Under the pieces are notes generated by a model, which worked only from the letters and a program-made list of their open reading frames with translations, was not told where the DNA came from and did not search any database. A DNA stretch of 64,000 bases from Danxiaibacter sp048498555 (GTDB taxonomy: Bacteria > Bacteroidota > Bacteroidia > Chitinophagales > Chitinophagaceae): the NCBI GenBank assembly GCA_048498555.1, contig JBEHXT010000012.1, positions 124,001 through 188,000 on the forward strand, read 5' to 3'. Positions 56,614-64,000 of this stretch are shown here, piece after piece. How positions within the stretch are numbered: position 1 is the first letter of the stretch; every line of letters starts with the position of its first letter. A program made the translations under genes and the position numbers.

Positions 56614-57768
56614 ATGGCTAAACTGGCAGAAAATGTCTCGCAAAGAAGAACCCGAGTAGCAGTAAGTGTATTTTTTTTCCTCGCCGGCCTTTGTTTCGCA
56701 AGCTGGGCCTCCCGCATTCCAAATATTCAACAAAAACTTCAACTGAACGAAGCCGCCTGGGGTGGAATATTGCTGGCATTACCCATAGGCCTGATGGTAA
56801 GCCTGCCCTTTTCCGGCGTGTTGGTAGCACGCTTCGGAAGCCGCCGCATGGTAATTATTTCTGCCTGTTTATACGCATGCATCCTGCCGTTACTTGGCTT
56901 AGCAACCAATGTATGGCAACTTTGCACCATTCTTTTCTGCTACGGCTTTGCAGGCAACATCATGAATATTTCCATCAATACGCAGGCCGTTGGTATTGAG
57001 ATGATCTACGAACGATCAATCATGGCTTCATTTCATGGTGTTTGGAGCGTTGCGGGTTTCACGGGCGCATTGATAGGAACGTTTATGGTCTCGCGTAATT
57101 TCACACCGTTTATTCATTTCTGTATCATTGCCGTACTGGAGCTTCTGATTGTTTTTATTTTTTACCGCTATACTTTAAAAGAAGATACACAACACGAAGG
57201 CGAACATCCTTTGTTTGCAAAGCCAGACAAGTTTCTGTTGAAGCTTGGGCTGATCGCATTTTGCTGTATGATTTGCGAAGGAACGATGTTCGATTGGAGC
57301 GGGATTTACTTTCAGAAAGTGGTAGCTCCTCCAAAAGAAATGGTAACGCTGGGATATACGGCATTCATGTGTACCATGGCAGGCGGACGTTTTGCTGGCG
57401 ATTGGCTGAGTGAAAAACTGGGTAAAAAAACGATGATACAATTCAGTGGTTTAGTTATTGCTGCAGGATTGTTGGTGTCGGTTATATTTCCTTACCTCGT
57501 TCCGGCCACCATTGGTTTTTTACTGGTCGGACTGGGCGTATCCTCTGTTGTGCCGCTTATCTATGCCACTGCCGGCAAATCTGCTACAATGCCCGCAGGC
57601 GTTGCCATTGCCGCCACCTCTACTATCGGCTATTTCGGCTTCCTTTTCGGTCCGCCACTCATTGGTTTTATAGCTGAAGCCTCCAACCTTAGATGGTCGT
57701 TTTCTTTAATTGCTTTGCTGGGATTTTGTACAACGTTGCTGGCGAGTGCGAGCAGGATTGAGAAATAG
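56614..57768 (+). CDS. MFS transporter, YbjJ/fucose-permease-like
   Basis: 384 residues and about 12 membrane segments. The start RVAVSVFFFLAGLCFASWASRIPNIQQKLQL (~13-43) with ASWASRIP is typical of YbjJ-like MFS proteins, and SGVLVARFGSRRMV (68-81) is the loop 2-3 signature. A purine-rich AAGAAGGA lies 9 nt before the ATG, one of the few Shine-Dalgarno-like sequences in the window. TAATTTTA (56580-56587) is a near match to a -7 element. It stands alone. Substrate unknown; drug export or sugar transport are both possible for this branch. Confidence 0.88.
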   Translation: MAKLAENVSQRRTRVAVSVFFFLAGLCFASWASRIPNIQQKLQLNEAAWGGILLALPIGLMVSLPFSGVLVARFGSRRMVIISACLYACILPLLGLATNVWQLCTILFCYGFAGNIMNISINTQAVGIEMIYERSIMASFHGVWSVAGFTGALIGTFMVSRNFTPFIHFCIIAVLELLIVFIFYRYTLKEDTQHEGEHPLFAKPDKFLLKLGLIAFCCMICEGTMFDWSGIYFQKVVAPPKEMVTLGYTAFMCTMAGGRFAGDWLSEKLGKKTMIQFSGLVIAAGLLVSVIFPYLVPATIGFLLVGLGVSSVVPLIYATAGKSATMPAGVAIAATSTIGYFGFLFGPPLIGFIAEASNLRWSFSLIALLGFCTTLLASASRIEK

Positions 57769-58092
57769 TGAATAGTAAGCGTGAATAGTCAATGGTGGGT
57801 AGTGAAAGATTCGGGCAGCGAAACAGGATTCGAAAATCGTAAACGGCAATTTAGTGAATGGTCAATGGTGAATTGTGAAAGACACCAACAGCAAAACATG
57901 ATTTGAAAATCCTGAACGATAATTCAGTGATTGAAAGATTCGGACAACGGAACGAATTATTTAGATCTCAAAACAATCTGAAATATTTCTTCGACTAATA
58001 AAAGTAAACATTGAAAAATGCAAGAGGAAAGCGCCCAATAGACCTGTTGCACCATTCACTATTCACCATTCATTATTCACCATTCACTTATT
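57769..58092. other. 324-bp intergenic region with a ~73-bp imperfect tandem repeat
   Basis: GTCAATGGTGRRTWGTGAAAG starts at 57788 and again at 57861 (period 73) and is partly repeated from ~57931 (TTGAAAGATTCGGACAACGG versus TGAAAGATTCGGGCAGCGA). ATTCACT/ATTCACC/ATTCATT heptamers fill 58051-58089, next to the rsmG stop. No gene is seen. Confidence 0.7.
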
Positions 58093-58716
58093 CTACGCTG
58101 TCACGTGCAACATATACTTTTCCTTAAAATATTCTTCTTTGAAGATTTGATCGATGGAAACCATGCGGGGACGAAGGCCGCTTTCAAAAATTTCCTGGGC
58201 GAGGTCGCCGCCTTTCAGGCAGATTAAGCCATTTGGCAGTTCTTGTGTATTTCCTTTTTTGATGAGGGGTTTGCCCCATGTCCACAATTCCTTTAAAGGT
58301 GCAACGGCGCGGGACACAACAAAATCAAACTTTCTGTTTTTTATTTCTTCAGCCCTTGTATGCTGAACGGTAACGTTCGTTAATCCGACACCCTCTGCCA
58401 CGCCCTGAACAACCTTCAGTTTTTTAGCAATGCTGTCTACCAAATGAAATTGCACTTCAGGAAACATAATGGCCAGTGGAATACCCGGAAAACCGCCACC
58501 GGTACCGATATCAATGATCTGTGTACCTGGTTGAAACTCTATCATAGCGGCAATACTCAGGGAATGCAGCACATGTTTTTCATACAAACTTTCAATATCC
58601 TTCCTGGAAATCACATTGATCTTGCTGTTCCAATCGCTATATAATTCACCCAATGCGGCAAACTGTTTTACCTGTGCATCTGTAAAATCCGAAAAATATT
58701 TGAGTATGATGTCCAT
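58093..58716 (-). CDS. rsmG: 16S rRNA (guanine-N7)-methyltransferase
   Basis: 207 residues, normal for RsmG, which methylates G527 of 16S rRNA using SAM. Key features are LYSDWNSKINVISRKDIESLYEKHVLHSL (26-54), the SAM loop IIDIGTGGGFPGIPLAIMFP-type segment (~68-87), the acidic VDSIAKKLKVV after strand 2, and FVVSRAVAPLKELWTWGKPL. It lies 56 bp downstream of the glycosyltransferase gene on the same strand and so is probably its operon partner. Confidence 0.95.
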   Translation of the reverse strand: MDIILKYFSDFTDAQVKQFAALGELYSDWNSKINVISRKDIESLYEKHVLHSLSIAAMIEFQPGTQIIDIGTGGGFPGIPLAIMFPEVQFHLVDSIAKKLKVVQGVAEGVGLTNVTVQHTRAEEIKNRKFDFVVSRAVAPLKELWTWGKPLIKKGNTQELPNGLICLKGGDLAQEIFESGLRPRMVSIDQIFKEEYFKEKYMLHVTA

Positions 58717-58772
58717 TAAAAATTTGAATTAAGTTGATCTTTTATTTTACCACGTAACTTAAGCAGCCCTTG

Positions 58773-59906
58773 TTATTTCCAGCTTTTTCGAGGCCTTTTG
58801 ACCAGCGCGGGAGTAAACAATGTATAATAGATAAACATCCAGATATCAAAAAACAGGAACATTGGCCATAAGTCTTCTTCGTTCAACTTTTTCATGGCTT
58901 TTTTCCAAACCACAGCCAGCACAATCAAACGGATAGCAAACACACTTAGTGCCAGCCACCAGTTAAAAAACAGCATGGCTGCAATCAGCAACGGGTAAAC
59001 CAAAGCATGCGAGAATGAATACAATCCCAATAAAACCTTATGGCTCTTTTTATAATATTTTGCTGTTGTATAATGCCTGCCTTTTTGTCGCCACCACTCG
59101 GTCCAGGTTTTCTTTGGCTCGCTTAACGTATGCGCCTCCTGGTCAATAACGATGGCAGTATTGTGCTTGTTTGCCACCATATTAATAAACAGGTCATCAT
59201 CACCGCTCGGCACCATGTTAATTGCCGAAAAGCCTTTATTCTTAAAGAACAGGTCTCTTTTATAAGAAAGATTTCGCCCTACACCCATATAGGCTTTTCC
59301 CGCAATGGCAAAAGACAAGTATTGCAGCGCCGTATGAAATGTTTCGAAACGGATGATCTTATTGAGCAGGCCCGGCAACTTATAATAAGAGCCATAACCC
59401 AGCACCACTTCTATTCCATTTTGGTAACCATCTTGCATTTGCCTAATCCAATGTTCTGAAGCCGGAACGCAGTCGGCATCGGTCAACAGCACAATTTCAT
59501 ATTTAGCAGACTTGATCCCCATGGAAAGCGGAAACTTTTTTCCCGGAATCAATTTGGCTTCCTGTGTCAGCGCTATTGGTGTAAGATTCTTGAAAGACTT
59601 GCGGAATTCATCCAACAGGTATTTTGTATCATCAACACTGTTATCATTCACCACAATTATTTCGTGCGTTGTCTTGTAGTTCTGAACAAGGATGCCGGGA
59701 AGGTTTTTGATTAAATTAGATGCCTCATCTCTCGCACAAATGATCACAGAAACCGGGTATTCCTGCGATTGCTCTTTCTCGGGGGCAGAATAATTGGCCA
59801 GCTTTCTAAAGTAACGGAGGTAGTAGAAAAGCTGTATAATTATAATAACACAAAAGGCAATAAAGATTAAATGTTGCCACCAGGCCAGGGCAAAAATAAA
59901 GTCCAT
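58773..59906 (-). CDS. Membrane-bound family 2 glycosyltransferase
   Basis: 377 residues. An N-terminal TM (~12-30) is followed by a GT-A domain with VIICARDEASNL (54-65), the VNDNSVDDT strand end (86-94), the metal-binding Asp143-Ala-Asp145 (LLTDADCVP), GDDDLF (235-240, the acceptor-side acidic motif) and WRQKGRHYT (272-280), a variant of the QxxRW motif of processive GT2 enzymes with His for Trp. TM segments at ~295-315, ~318-335 and ~350-365 anchor the C terminus. It probably transfers a sugar onto a lipid or polysaccharide at the inner membrane; donor and acceptor unknown. Confidence 0.9.
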   Translation of the reverse strand: MDFIFALAWWQHLIFIAFCVIIIIQLFYYLRYFRKLANYSAPEKEQSQEYPVSVIICARDEASNLIKNLPGILVQNYKTTHEIIVVNDNSVDDTKYLLDEFRKSFKNLTPIALTQEAKLIPGKKFPLSMGIKSAKYEIVLLTDADCVPASEHWIRQMQDGYQNGIEVVLGYGSYYKLPGLLNKIIRFETFHTALQYLSFAIAGKAYMGVGRNLSYKRDLFFKNKGFSAINMVPSGDDDLFINMVANKHNTAIVIDQEAHTLSEPKKTWTEWWRQKGRHYTTAKYYKKSHKVLLGLYSFSHALVYPLLIAAMLFFNWWLALSVFAIRLIVLAVVWKKAMKKLNEEDLWPMFLFFDIWMFIYYTLFTPALVKRPRKSWK

Positions 59907-59911
59907 AGCCG

Positions 59912-59919
59912 CAAAAGTA
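59912..59919 (-). promoter_or_regulatory. -7 element of the glycosyltransferase-rsmG unit, near-leaderless
   Basis: TACTTTTG on the minus strand exactly matches TAnnTTTG and ends 5 bp before the ATG at 59906, so the transcript would start at or within a few bases of the start codon. No clear TTG -33 box. Confidence 0.55.
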
Positions 59920-59991
59920 ATTTAACCTTAACAGATTTGGGCGAAGATTTTCCACAGGAAGTGGAAAGCGGTGAACCACAGATGGGGGCTT

Positions 59992-60005
59992 AACCACGGA
60001 GACAC
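59992..60005 (+). repeat. AACCACGGAGACAC word
   Basis: Same word as at 46539-46551, followed by degenerate TGCACGGGC and AAAGAGGCACAAAGG words in the spacer before tgt. Confidence 0.6.
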
Positions 60006-60159
60006 TACTGCAAAACGATGCACGGGCATTTTTTTGCCACAAAGTCGCAAAGAGGCACAAAGGTTTTGGACTACGAAGACACGGCGGCAAGGCGATACAC
60101 TGCGATTATCGTCCTCCGGTCAGCAATCTTAGGGCTTACAGTCTTCGCCACTCTTCCCT

Positions 60160-60167
60160 TATCTTTG
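60160..60167 (+). promoter_or_regulatory. -7 element of tgt, near-leaderless
   Basis: TATCTTTG exactly matches TAnnTTTG and ends 6 bp before the preferred ATG at 60174. This placement also argues against the longer frame starting at 60018. Confidence 0.6.
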
Positions 60168-60173
60168 CGCGCT

Positions 60174-61313
60174 ATGGCAGCTTTAGCGTTTGAATTACAG
60201 CATACAGATAACAACAGCAAAGCCCGCGCGGGAAAAATAGCAACGGATCATGGCGAAATATTAACGCCGATTTTTATGCCCGTGGGCACTGCGGGTAGTG
60301 TAAAGGCTGTAAATCAACAGCAACTTGAGCGTGATGTAAAAGCCCAGATTATTCTTGGAAATACCTATCATCTCTACTTAAGGCCGGGAACCAACATATT
60401 AGAAGAAGCTGGTGGCTTGCATAAATTCAATGGCTGGAACAGGCCGATTTTGACAGATAGCGGCGGCTACCAGGTATTTTCATTGGCTGAAAACAGGAAA
60501 TTAAAAGAGGAAGGCGCACTTTTTCAGAGTCATATAGATGGCAGCCGTCATTTATTTACGCCTGAAAATGTGATGGATATACAGCGTAACATTGGCGCCG
60601 ACATCGTTATGGCTTTTGATGAATGCACGCCATACCCGTGTGAATACGCCTATGCGAAAAAAAGTATGGAGCTAACGCATCGCTGGCTGGACAGGGGTTT
60701 CAAACATTTCTATGATACACCGGACAAATATGGCTATACTCAAAACCTTTTTCCAATTGTGCAAGGCAGCGTTTACAAGGACCTGCGTGTTGCTTCATGC
60801 GAATACATTGCGTCAAAGGGTGCCGTGGGCAATGCGATTGGCGGATTGAGTGTAGGCGAACCGGAAGAAATGATGTACGAATTTACGGATCTGTGCTGTG
60901 GCCATTTGCCTTACGAAAAGCCCAGGTATTTAATGGGTGTTGGAACCCCCTGGAATATTCTTGAATGCATAAGCCTTGGTATTGATATGTTCGATTGCGT
61001 AATGCCAACCCGCAATGGCCGTAATGGCATGCTGTTCACGTCAAAGGGCGTAATCAACATCCGCAATAAAAAATGGGCTACCGACTTTACCCCCATTGAT
61101 GATGGTATTGACTGTGAAACCAGCAATTATTATACAAAAGCATATTTACGCCACCTTTTCGTTGCCAACGAAATCCTGGCACTAGAGCTGGCGAGCCTTC
61201 AAAATCTTGCATTTTATCTATGGCTGGTGGGTGAAGCAAGAAAACATATTATAGCCGGTGATTTCAGGAGTTGGAAGAACGAGATGGTGGATAAATTGAA
61301 ACAGCGCCTTTGA
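60174..61313 (+). CDS. tgt: tRNA-guanine(34) transglycosylase, lacking most zinc ligands
   Basis: 379 residues from the ATG at 60174; a frame from 60018 adds 52 residues of repeat-derived sequence. It swaps G34 for preQ1 in tRNAs with GUN anticodons. The catalytic parts are intact: TPIFMPVGTAG (31-41), Asp95 in LTDSGGYQ, QGSVYKDLR, GGLSVGEP, and the nucleophile Asp274 in DMFDCVMPTRNGRNG. The zinc site is not. With Z. mobilis ligands at Cys318, Cys320, Cys323 and His349 (nucleophile 280), the same offsets here give Ile312, Cys314, Ser317 and Gln343. The rest of the C terminus (AYLRHLF, NLAFYLWLVGEARKHI) is well conserved, so it is a substitution, not a frameshift. Confidence 0.94.
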   Translation: MAALAFELQHTDNNSKARAGKIATDHGEILTPIFMPVGTAGSVKAVNQQQLERDVKAQIILGNTYHLYLRPGTNILEEAGGLHKFNGWNRPILTDSGGYQVFSLAENRKLKEEGALFQSHIDGSRHLFTPENVMDIQRNIGADIVMAFDECTPYPCEYAYAKKSMELTHRWLDRGFKHFYDTPDKYGYTQNLFPIVQGSVYKDLRVASCEYIASKGAVGNAIGGLSVGEPEEMMYEFTDLCCGHLPYEKPRYLMGVGTPWNILECISLGIDMFDCVMPTRNGRNGMLFTSKGVINIRNKKWATDFTPIDDGIDCETSNYYTKAYLRHLFVANEILALELASLQNLAFYLWLVGEARKHIIAGDFRSWKNEMVDKLKQRL

Positions 61314-61404
61314 TTGGATTTGGATTTCGTCTTGATCAGGATTTATGGGATTATAGGATTGGCAGGATTAAATGTGATGGTGAACTGCAAGGACAGACAT
61401 TGAC

Positions 61405-61480
61405 ACCTCCTACCTTAGACCTCACGCCTGAAACCTGACACCTGAAGCCTGATACCTAACCGCTAAAAGCTCACAGCTAT
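61405..61480. repeat. Heptamer repeats, ACCTGAN/GCCTGAN families
   Basis: ACCTCCT, ACCTTAG, ACCTCAC, GCCTGAA, ACCTGAC, ACCTGAA, GCCTGAT, ACCTAAC in near-continuous 7-nt register occupy the gap between tgt and the LptF/LptG gene. Confidence 0.75.
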
Positions 61481-61507
61481 TTCACACCTCCGCAACAAGT
61501 TTTCCAT

Positions 61508-61515
61508 TACTTTTG
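61508..61515 (+). promoter_or_regulatory. -7 element of the LptF/LptG-family gene
   Basis: TACTTTTG exactly matches TAnnTTTG, 26 bp before the ATG. No good TTG box upstream; the candidate start site would give a leader of ~20 nt. Confidence 0.5.
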
Positions 61516-61541
61516 TCCATTGACAAACGAGCATCCACTAA

Positions 61542-62633
61542 ATGAAGAAATTAGACCGGTACATACTAAAGAAATTTTTAACCACATTCTTCTTTTCTAT
61601 ATTCCTGTTTACTGTTATTTCAGTGGTGATTGATACCAGTGAAAAAACAGATGACTTTGTTAAAAGCGGTTGGAGCTTTTATAAGATTGTCACCGATTAT
61701 TTCCTTGCATTTATACCCCATATTATTGCGCTCCTGTTTCCGCTGTTCGTATTTATTGCAGTGATTTTCTTCACTTCAAAAATGGCCGGAAAAAGCGAGG
61801 TTATCGCCATTCTAGCAAGCGGAACAAGCTTCAGAAGGTTTCTTGTACCATACTGGGTTGGAGGAGTTTTTCTTGCAACAATCCTGTGGTTTGCGAATCA
61901 GTATATCATTCCACGGGCAGAAGTGAAGAGAACCTATTTCGAAACCAACTATGTCAACGCTAATTCAACCTACAACCCACTGCTGCAAAAGCAGGTGAAT
62001 AAATATTTCAGGTTAGATTCTTTTACTTACGCAAGTATTCATTACTATGATACAGCAGCAAAAACAGGCGGACCGGCGTCTTTATACCGTATAAGGGGCA
62101 ATCAACTGGTGTATAACCTGCGCGCAGAAAGAATTCTGTGGGACACAGCGAAGGGTAGCTGGGAAATGCGAAACGTTTTTCAACGAACAATCAACGGCCT
62201 TCACGAACAGGTAAGCGTTACTGCCGATACCCACATGCGTTTTAATTTTATCCCTTTTGATCTTAGCCAGGATGAGTTTACGAAAGATAAAATGACATCA
62301 CCGCAATTAAACCGTTTTATTGAACTCGAAGAACTGCGTGGCTCTGAAACGATCAATGCATTAAAAATAGAAAAATACCGCAGAGATGCTACACCTGTAT
62401 CAGTGATCATTCTTACTATTATCGGCGCTGTGTTGGCTGCCCGCAAAGTACGCGGAGGCAGTGGCGCGCATCTCGCGCTGGGTTTTCTAACGGCGGCCGC
62501 TTTTATTATTACCGACCGGTTTTCAAGTATGTTCTCGGTAAAAGGAAATTTTCCGCCAATTATCGCAGCATGGCTTCCTAACATCGTCTTTTCATTTGTA
62601 GCTTACTACTTTTATAAAAAAGCACCTAAATAG
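61542..62633 (+). CDS. LptF/LptG (YjgP/YjgQ) family LPS-export permease
   Basis: 363 residues. TM1 (~12-32), TM2 (~52-77) and TM3 (~100-120) are followed by a periplasmic beta-jellyroll domain (~125-282) and TM4-6 (~283-300, 305-325, 337-358). LDRYILKKFLTTFFFSIFLF-type start, KSEVIAILASGTSFRRFLVPY (~84-104) and the C-terminal FSSMFSVKGNFPPIIAAWLPN are family hallmarks. With LptB and a second permease it would pull lipopolysaccharide from the inner membrane. The ATPase and partner are not in the window. Following tgt, with a 228-bp repeat-filled gap, is an arrangement I recall as common in Bacteroidota. Confidence 0.93.
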   Translation: MKKLDRYILKKFLTTFFFSIFLFTVISVVIDTSEKTDDFVKSGWSFYKIVTDYFLAFIPHIIALLFPLFVFIAVIFFTSKMAGKSEVIAILASGTSFRRFLVPYWVGGVFLATILWFANQYIIPRAEVKRTYFETNYVNANSTYNPLLQKQVNKYFRLDSFTYASIHYYDTAAKTGGPASLYRIRGNQLVYNLRAERILWDTAKGSWEMRNVFQRTINGLHEQVSVTADTHMRFNFIPFDLSQDEFTKDKMTSPQLNRFIELEELRGSETINALKIEKYRRDATPVSVIILTIIGAVLAARKVRGGSGAHLALGFLTAAAFIITDRFSSMFSVKGNFPPIIAAWLPNIVFSFVAYYFYKKAPK

Positions 62634-63023
62634 ACGCTTACTTTCTAGGCAATTTTCTTGAGGAAATCTTACCATTAAAAAGCACCATTTAAGCACTACA
62701 ACTTACTTATTATTGAGCTTGTCGTTTTTTTTCAAAGTGATTTGTAAGGTATCATTATATGATAACCATTGCCACATGTATGTTTGATCAGCACATTATT
62801 AAATAATTAACTATCACTCATTAGCCTTTATCAAAAGCCACTGTAGTTGAAGCCTGTAACACCTTTCACCATTCACGATTGACCATTCACAATCCACTAT
62901 TCACAAGCTTTTCAACATTTATTGTTTTCTTTTTTGTTCTCAAAAGCAACTTCAATTACCTTTACCCATCGGCACAACATACCCTTCATTTCTTTGTAAG
63001 CCGGTGAAAAAAATTTTGAGTTT
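62634..63023. other. 390-bp intergenic region before citrate synthase
   Basis: It contains ATTCACN/ATTGACC heptamers (62873-62905), otherwise A/T-rich unique sequence. TTTCTTTG at ~62988-62995 is a one-mismatch -7 element about 28 bp before the citrate synthase ATG. No gene is seen. Confidence 0.6.
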
Positions 63024-64000
63024 ATGGAATTATTAAAAGAACGGTTTAAGGCAAAGGCCGATGCGGCCAATGCTGAAATCAAAGATTTATTGAAAGAACA
63101 TGGCACCAAAAAAATTGGTGAGGTATCCCTTGCTCAGGTGTACCAGGGTATGCGTGGCATCACCGGCCTTGTTTCAGAAACTTCATTGCTCGATGCACAG
63201 GAAGGTATCCGTTTCAGGGGATATTCGATTCCGGAACTACAGGAAAAGCTGCCAAAAGCAAAAGACGGAAACGAACCATTACCTGAAGGCTTATTCTATT
63301 TAATGTTAATGGATGAGCTGCCAAATGAGGAACAGGTTGCATTTGTTACATCCACATTGCAAAGGCGCTCACATGTACCAAACCACGTGTTTGATGTAAT
63401 AGATGCTTTGCCGCTGACCTCACATCCTATGACAATGTTTGTCACCGGTGTAATGGCTCTTCAAACAGAAAGTGTTTTTCTGCGTGAATATGCCAAAGGG
63501 ATGAATAAAAAAGATTATTGGCACGCTACATTTGAAGATGTACTGAATCTGATAGCCAGGTTACCACGTATCGCAGCTTATATCTATCGTCGGAAATATA
63601 AAAATAACGACCACATACATCCCGACGGTATGCTGGATTGGGCAGGAAACTTTGCTCATATGCTTGGCTATGAAAGCGAAGATTTTAAAGAACTGATGCG
63701 CTTATACATGACCATTCATGCTGACCATGAAGGAGGAAATGTGTCTGCACACACCACACACCTTGTTGGCTCGGCACTCAGCGATCCATATTTGAGCTTT
63801 GCTGCCGGTATGAACGGTTTGGCGGGCCCTCTTCATGGCCTTGCTAACCAGGAAGTAATTAAGTGGATTTATGAAATGCAGAAAGAACTCGGCACAGACC
63901 TTCCCGCTCGTGAAGAGATAGCTGAATACACTAAAAAGACGCTTTCGGAAGGAAAAGTAGTGCCAGGCTACGGACACGCTGTACTTCGCAAAACTGATCC
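63024..64000 (+). CDS. gltA: Citrate synthase, eukaryote-type, 3' end cut by window edge
   Basis: Residues 1-325 of an expected ~430-440 are present, with an open frame to the edge. It condenses acetyl-CoA and oxaloacetate at the entry to the TCA cycle. IHADHEGGNVSAHTTHLVGS (231-250), GMNGLAGPLHGLANQE (262-277) and VVPGYGHAVLRKTDP (312-326) contain His235, His271 and His318, equivalents of the oxaloacetate- and acetyl-CoA-handling histidines of the mitochondrial enzyme. ADHEGGN and GLAGPLHGLANQ are typical of the mitochondrial-like class found in Bacteroidota, not of the NADH-regulated E. coli type. It starts MELLKERFKAKADAANAE at the ATG 63024. The Asp of the catalytic pair lies beyond the edge. 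Confidence 0.95.
   Translation, partial: MELLKERFKAKADAANAEIKDLLKEHGTKKIGEVSLAQVYQGMRGITGLVSETSLLDAQEGIRFRGYSIPELQEKLPKAKDGNEPLPEGLFYLMLMDELPNEEQVAFVTSTLQRRSHVPNHVFDVIDALPLTSHPMTMFVTGVMALQTESVFLREYAKGMNKKDYWHATFEDVLNLIARLPRIAAYIYRRKYKNNDHIHPDGMLDWAGNFAHMLGYESEDFKELMRLYMTIHADHEGGNVSAHTTHLVGSALSDPYLSFAAGMNGLAGPLHGLANQEVIKWIYEMQKELGTDLPAREEIAEYTKKTLSEGKVVPGYGHAVLRKTD

Noticed and set aside
60018..60173. Upstream extension of tgt by 52 residues
   Set aside because: The extension is encoded by repeat-like DNA, has no counterpart in Tgt proteins, and a -7 promoter element ends just before the ATG at 60174.
1..64000. tRNA, rRNA, transposase, integrase or toxin-antitoxin genes
   Set aside because: None recognised in the coding or intergenic sequence read by eye.

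Overview
The window looks like a chromosomal segment of a Bacteroidota bacterium, most likely family Chitinophagaceae. The grounds are an Oar-type TonB-dependent receptor, a fused ribBA, a eukaryote-type citrate synthase, the tgt/LptF-LptG-type neighbour pair, -7 promoter elements of the TAnnTTTG type with almost no Shine-Dalgarno signal, and protein families (DUF6159-like, STAS/SEC14-like) typical of that group. No rRNA, tRNA, CRISPR array, transposase or phage gene was found.

Bases 1-35,697 (minus strand) are filled by 14 consecutive genes for roughly 800-residue FtsX/MacB-type ABC permeases: 13 complete, and one cut by the left edge. The run is interrupted only by one small VOC (glyoxalase-fold) gene at 30,338-30,694. 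Each permease is an internal duplication (TM1, extracytoplasmic domain, TM2-4, then TM5, extracytoplasmic domain, TM6-8), carries two coupling-helix motifs around KE(I/V)G(I/V)RK, and nearly all end in NPVKSLRTE. No ATP-binding subunit is encoded anywhere in the window, so these are 'orphan' permeases, comparable to the duplicated orphan permeases (ADOP) described in Acidobacteria. They are diverged paralogues, not recent copies. The spacers between them hold short tandem or degenerate 7- and 8-nt repeats.

Bases 36,038-46,531 hold a STAS/SEC14-like protein, an aldo/keto reductase, a DUF6159-like membrane protein, an Oar-like TonB-dependent receptor, ribBA, a Gfo/Idh/MocA oxidoreductase and a secreted transglutaminase-like protein. 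Several are bounded by clear hairpin terminators.

Bases 46,673-55,716 (minus strand) hold ispD, a plant-type asparaginase, and a probable sugar or sugar-acid catabolic group: an SDR dehydrogenase, an IlvD/Edd sugar-acid dehydratase, a second Gfo/Idh protein, a NupG-like MFS transporter and a PhyH-type dioxygenase. Bases 55,991-64,000 hold a DUF1801-like protein, an MFS transporter, a glycosyltransferase-rsmG pair, tgt (which has lost three of the four usual zinc ligands), an LptF/LptG-family permease and the start of citrate synthase.

Non-coding features are prominent. An element of about 190 bp is present in inverted orientation at 1,760 and 43,728, with a fragment at 38,780. A 15-copy octamer array lies at 25,221-25,341. 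Many heptamer-periodic words occupy most of the longer intergenic spaces.
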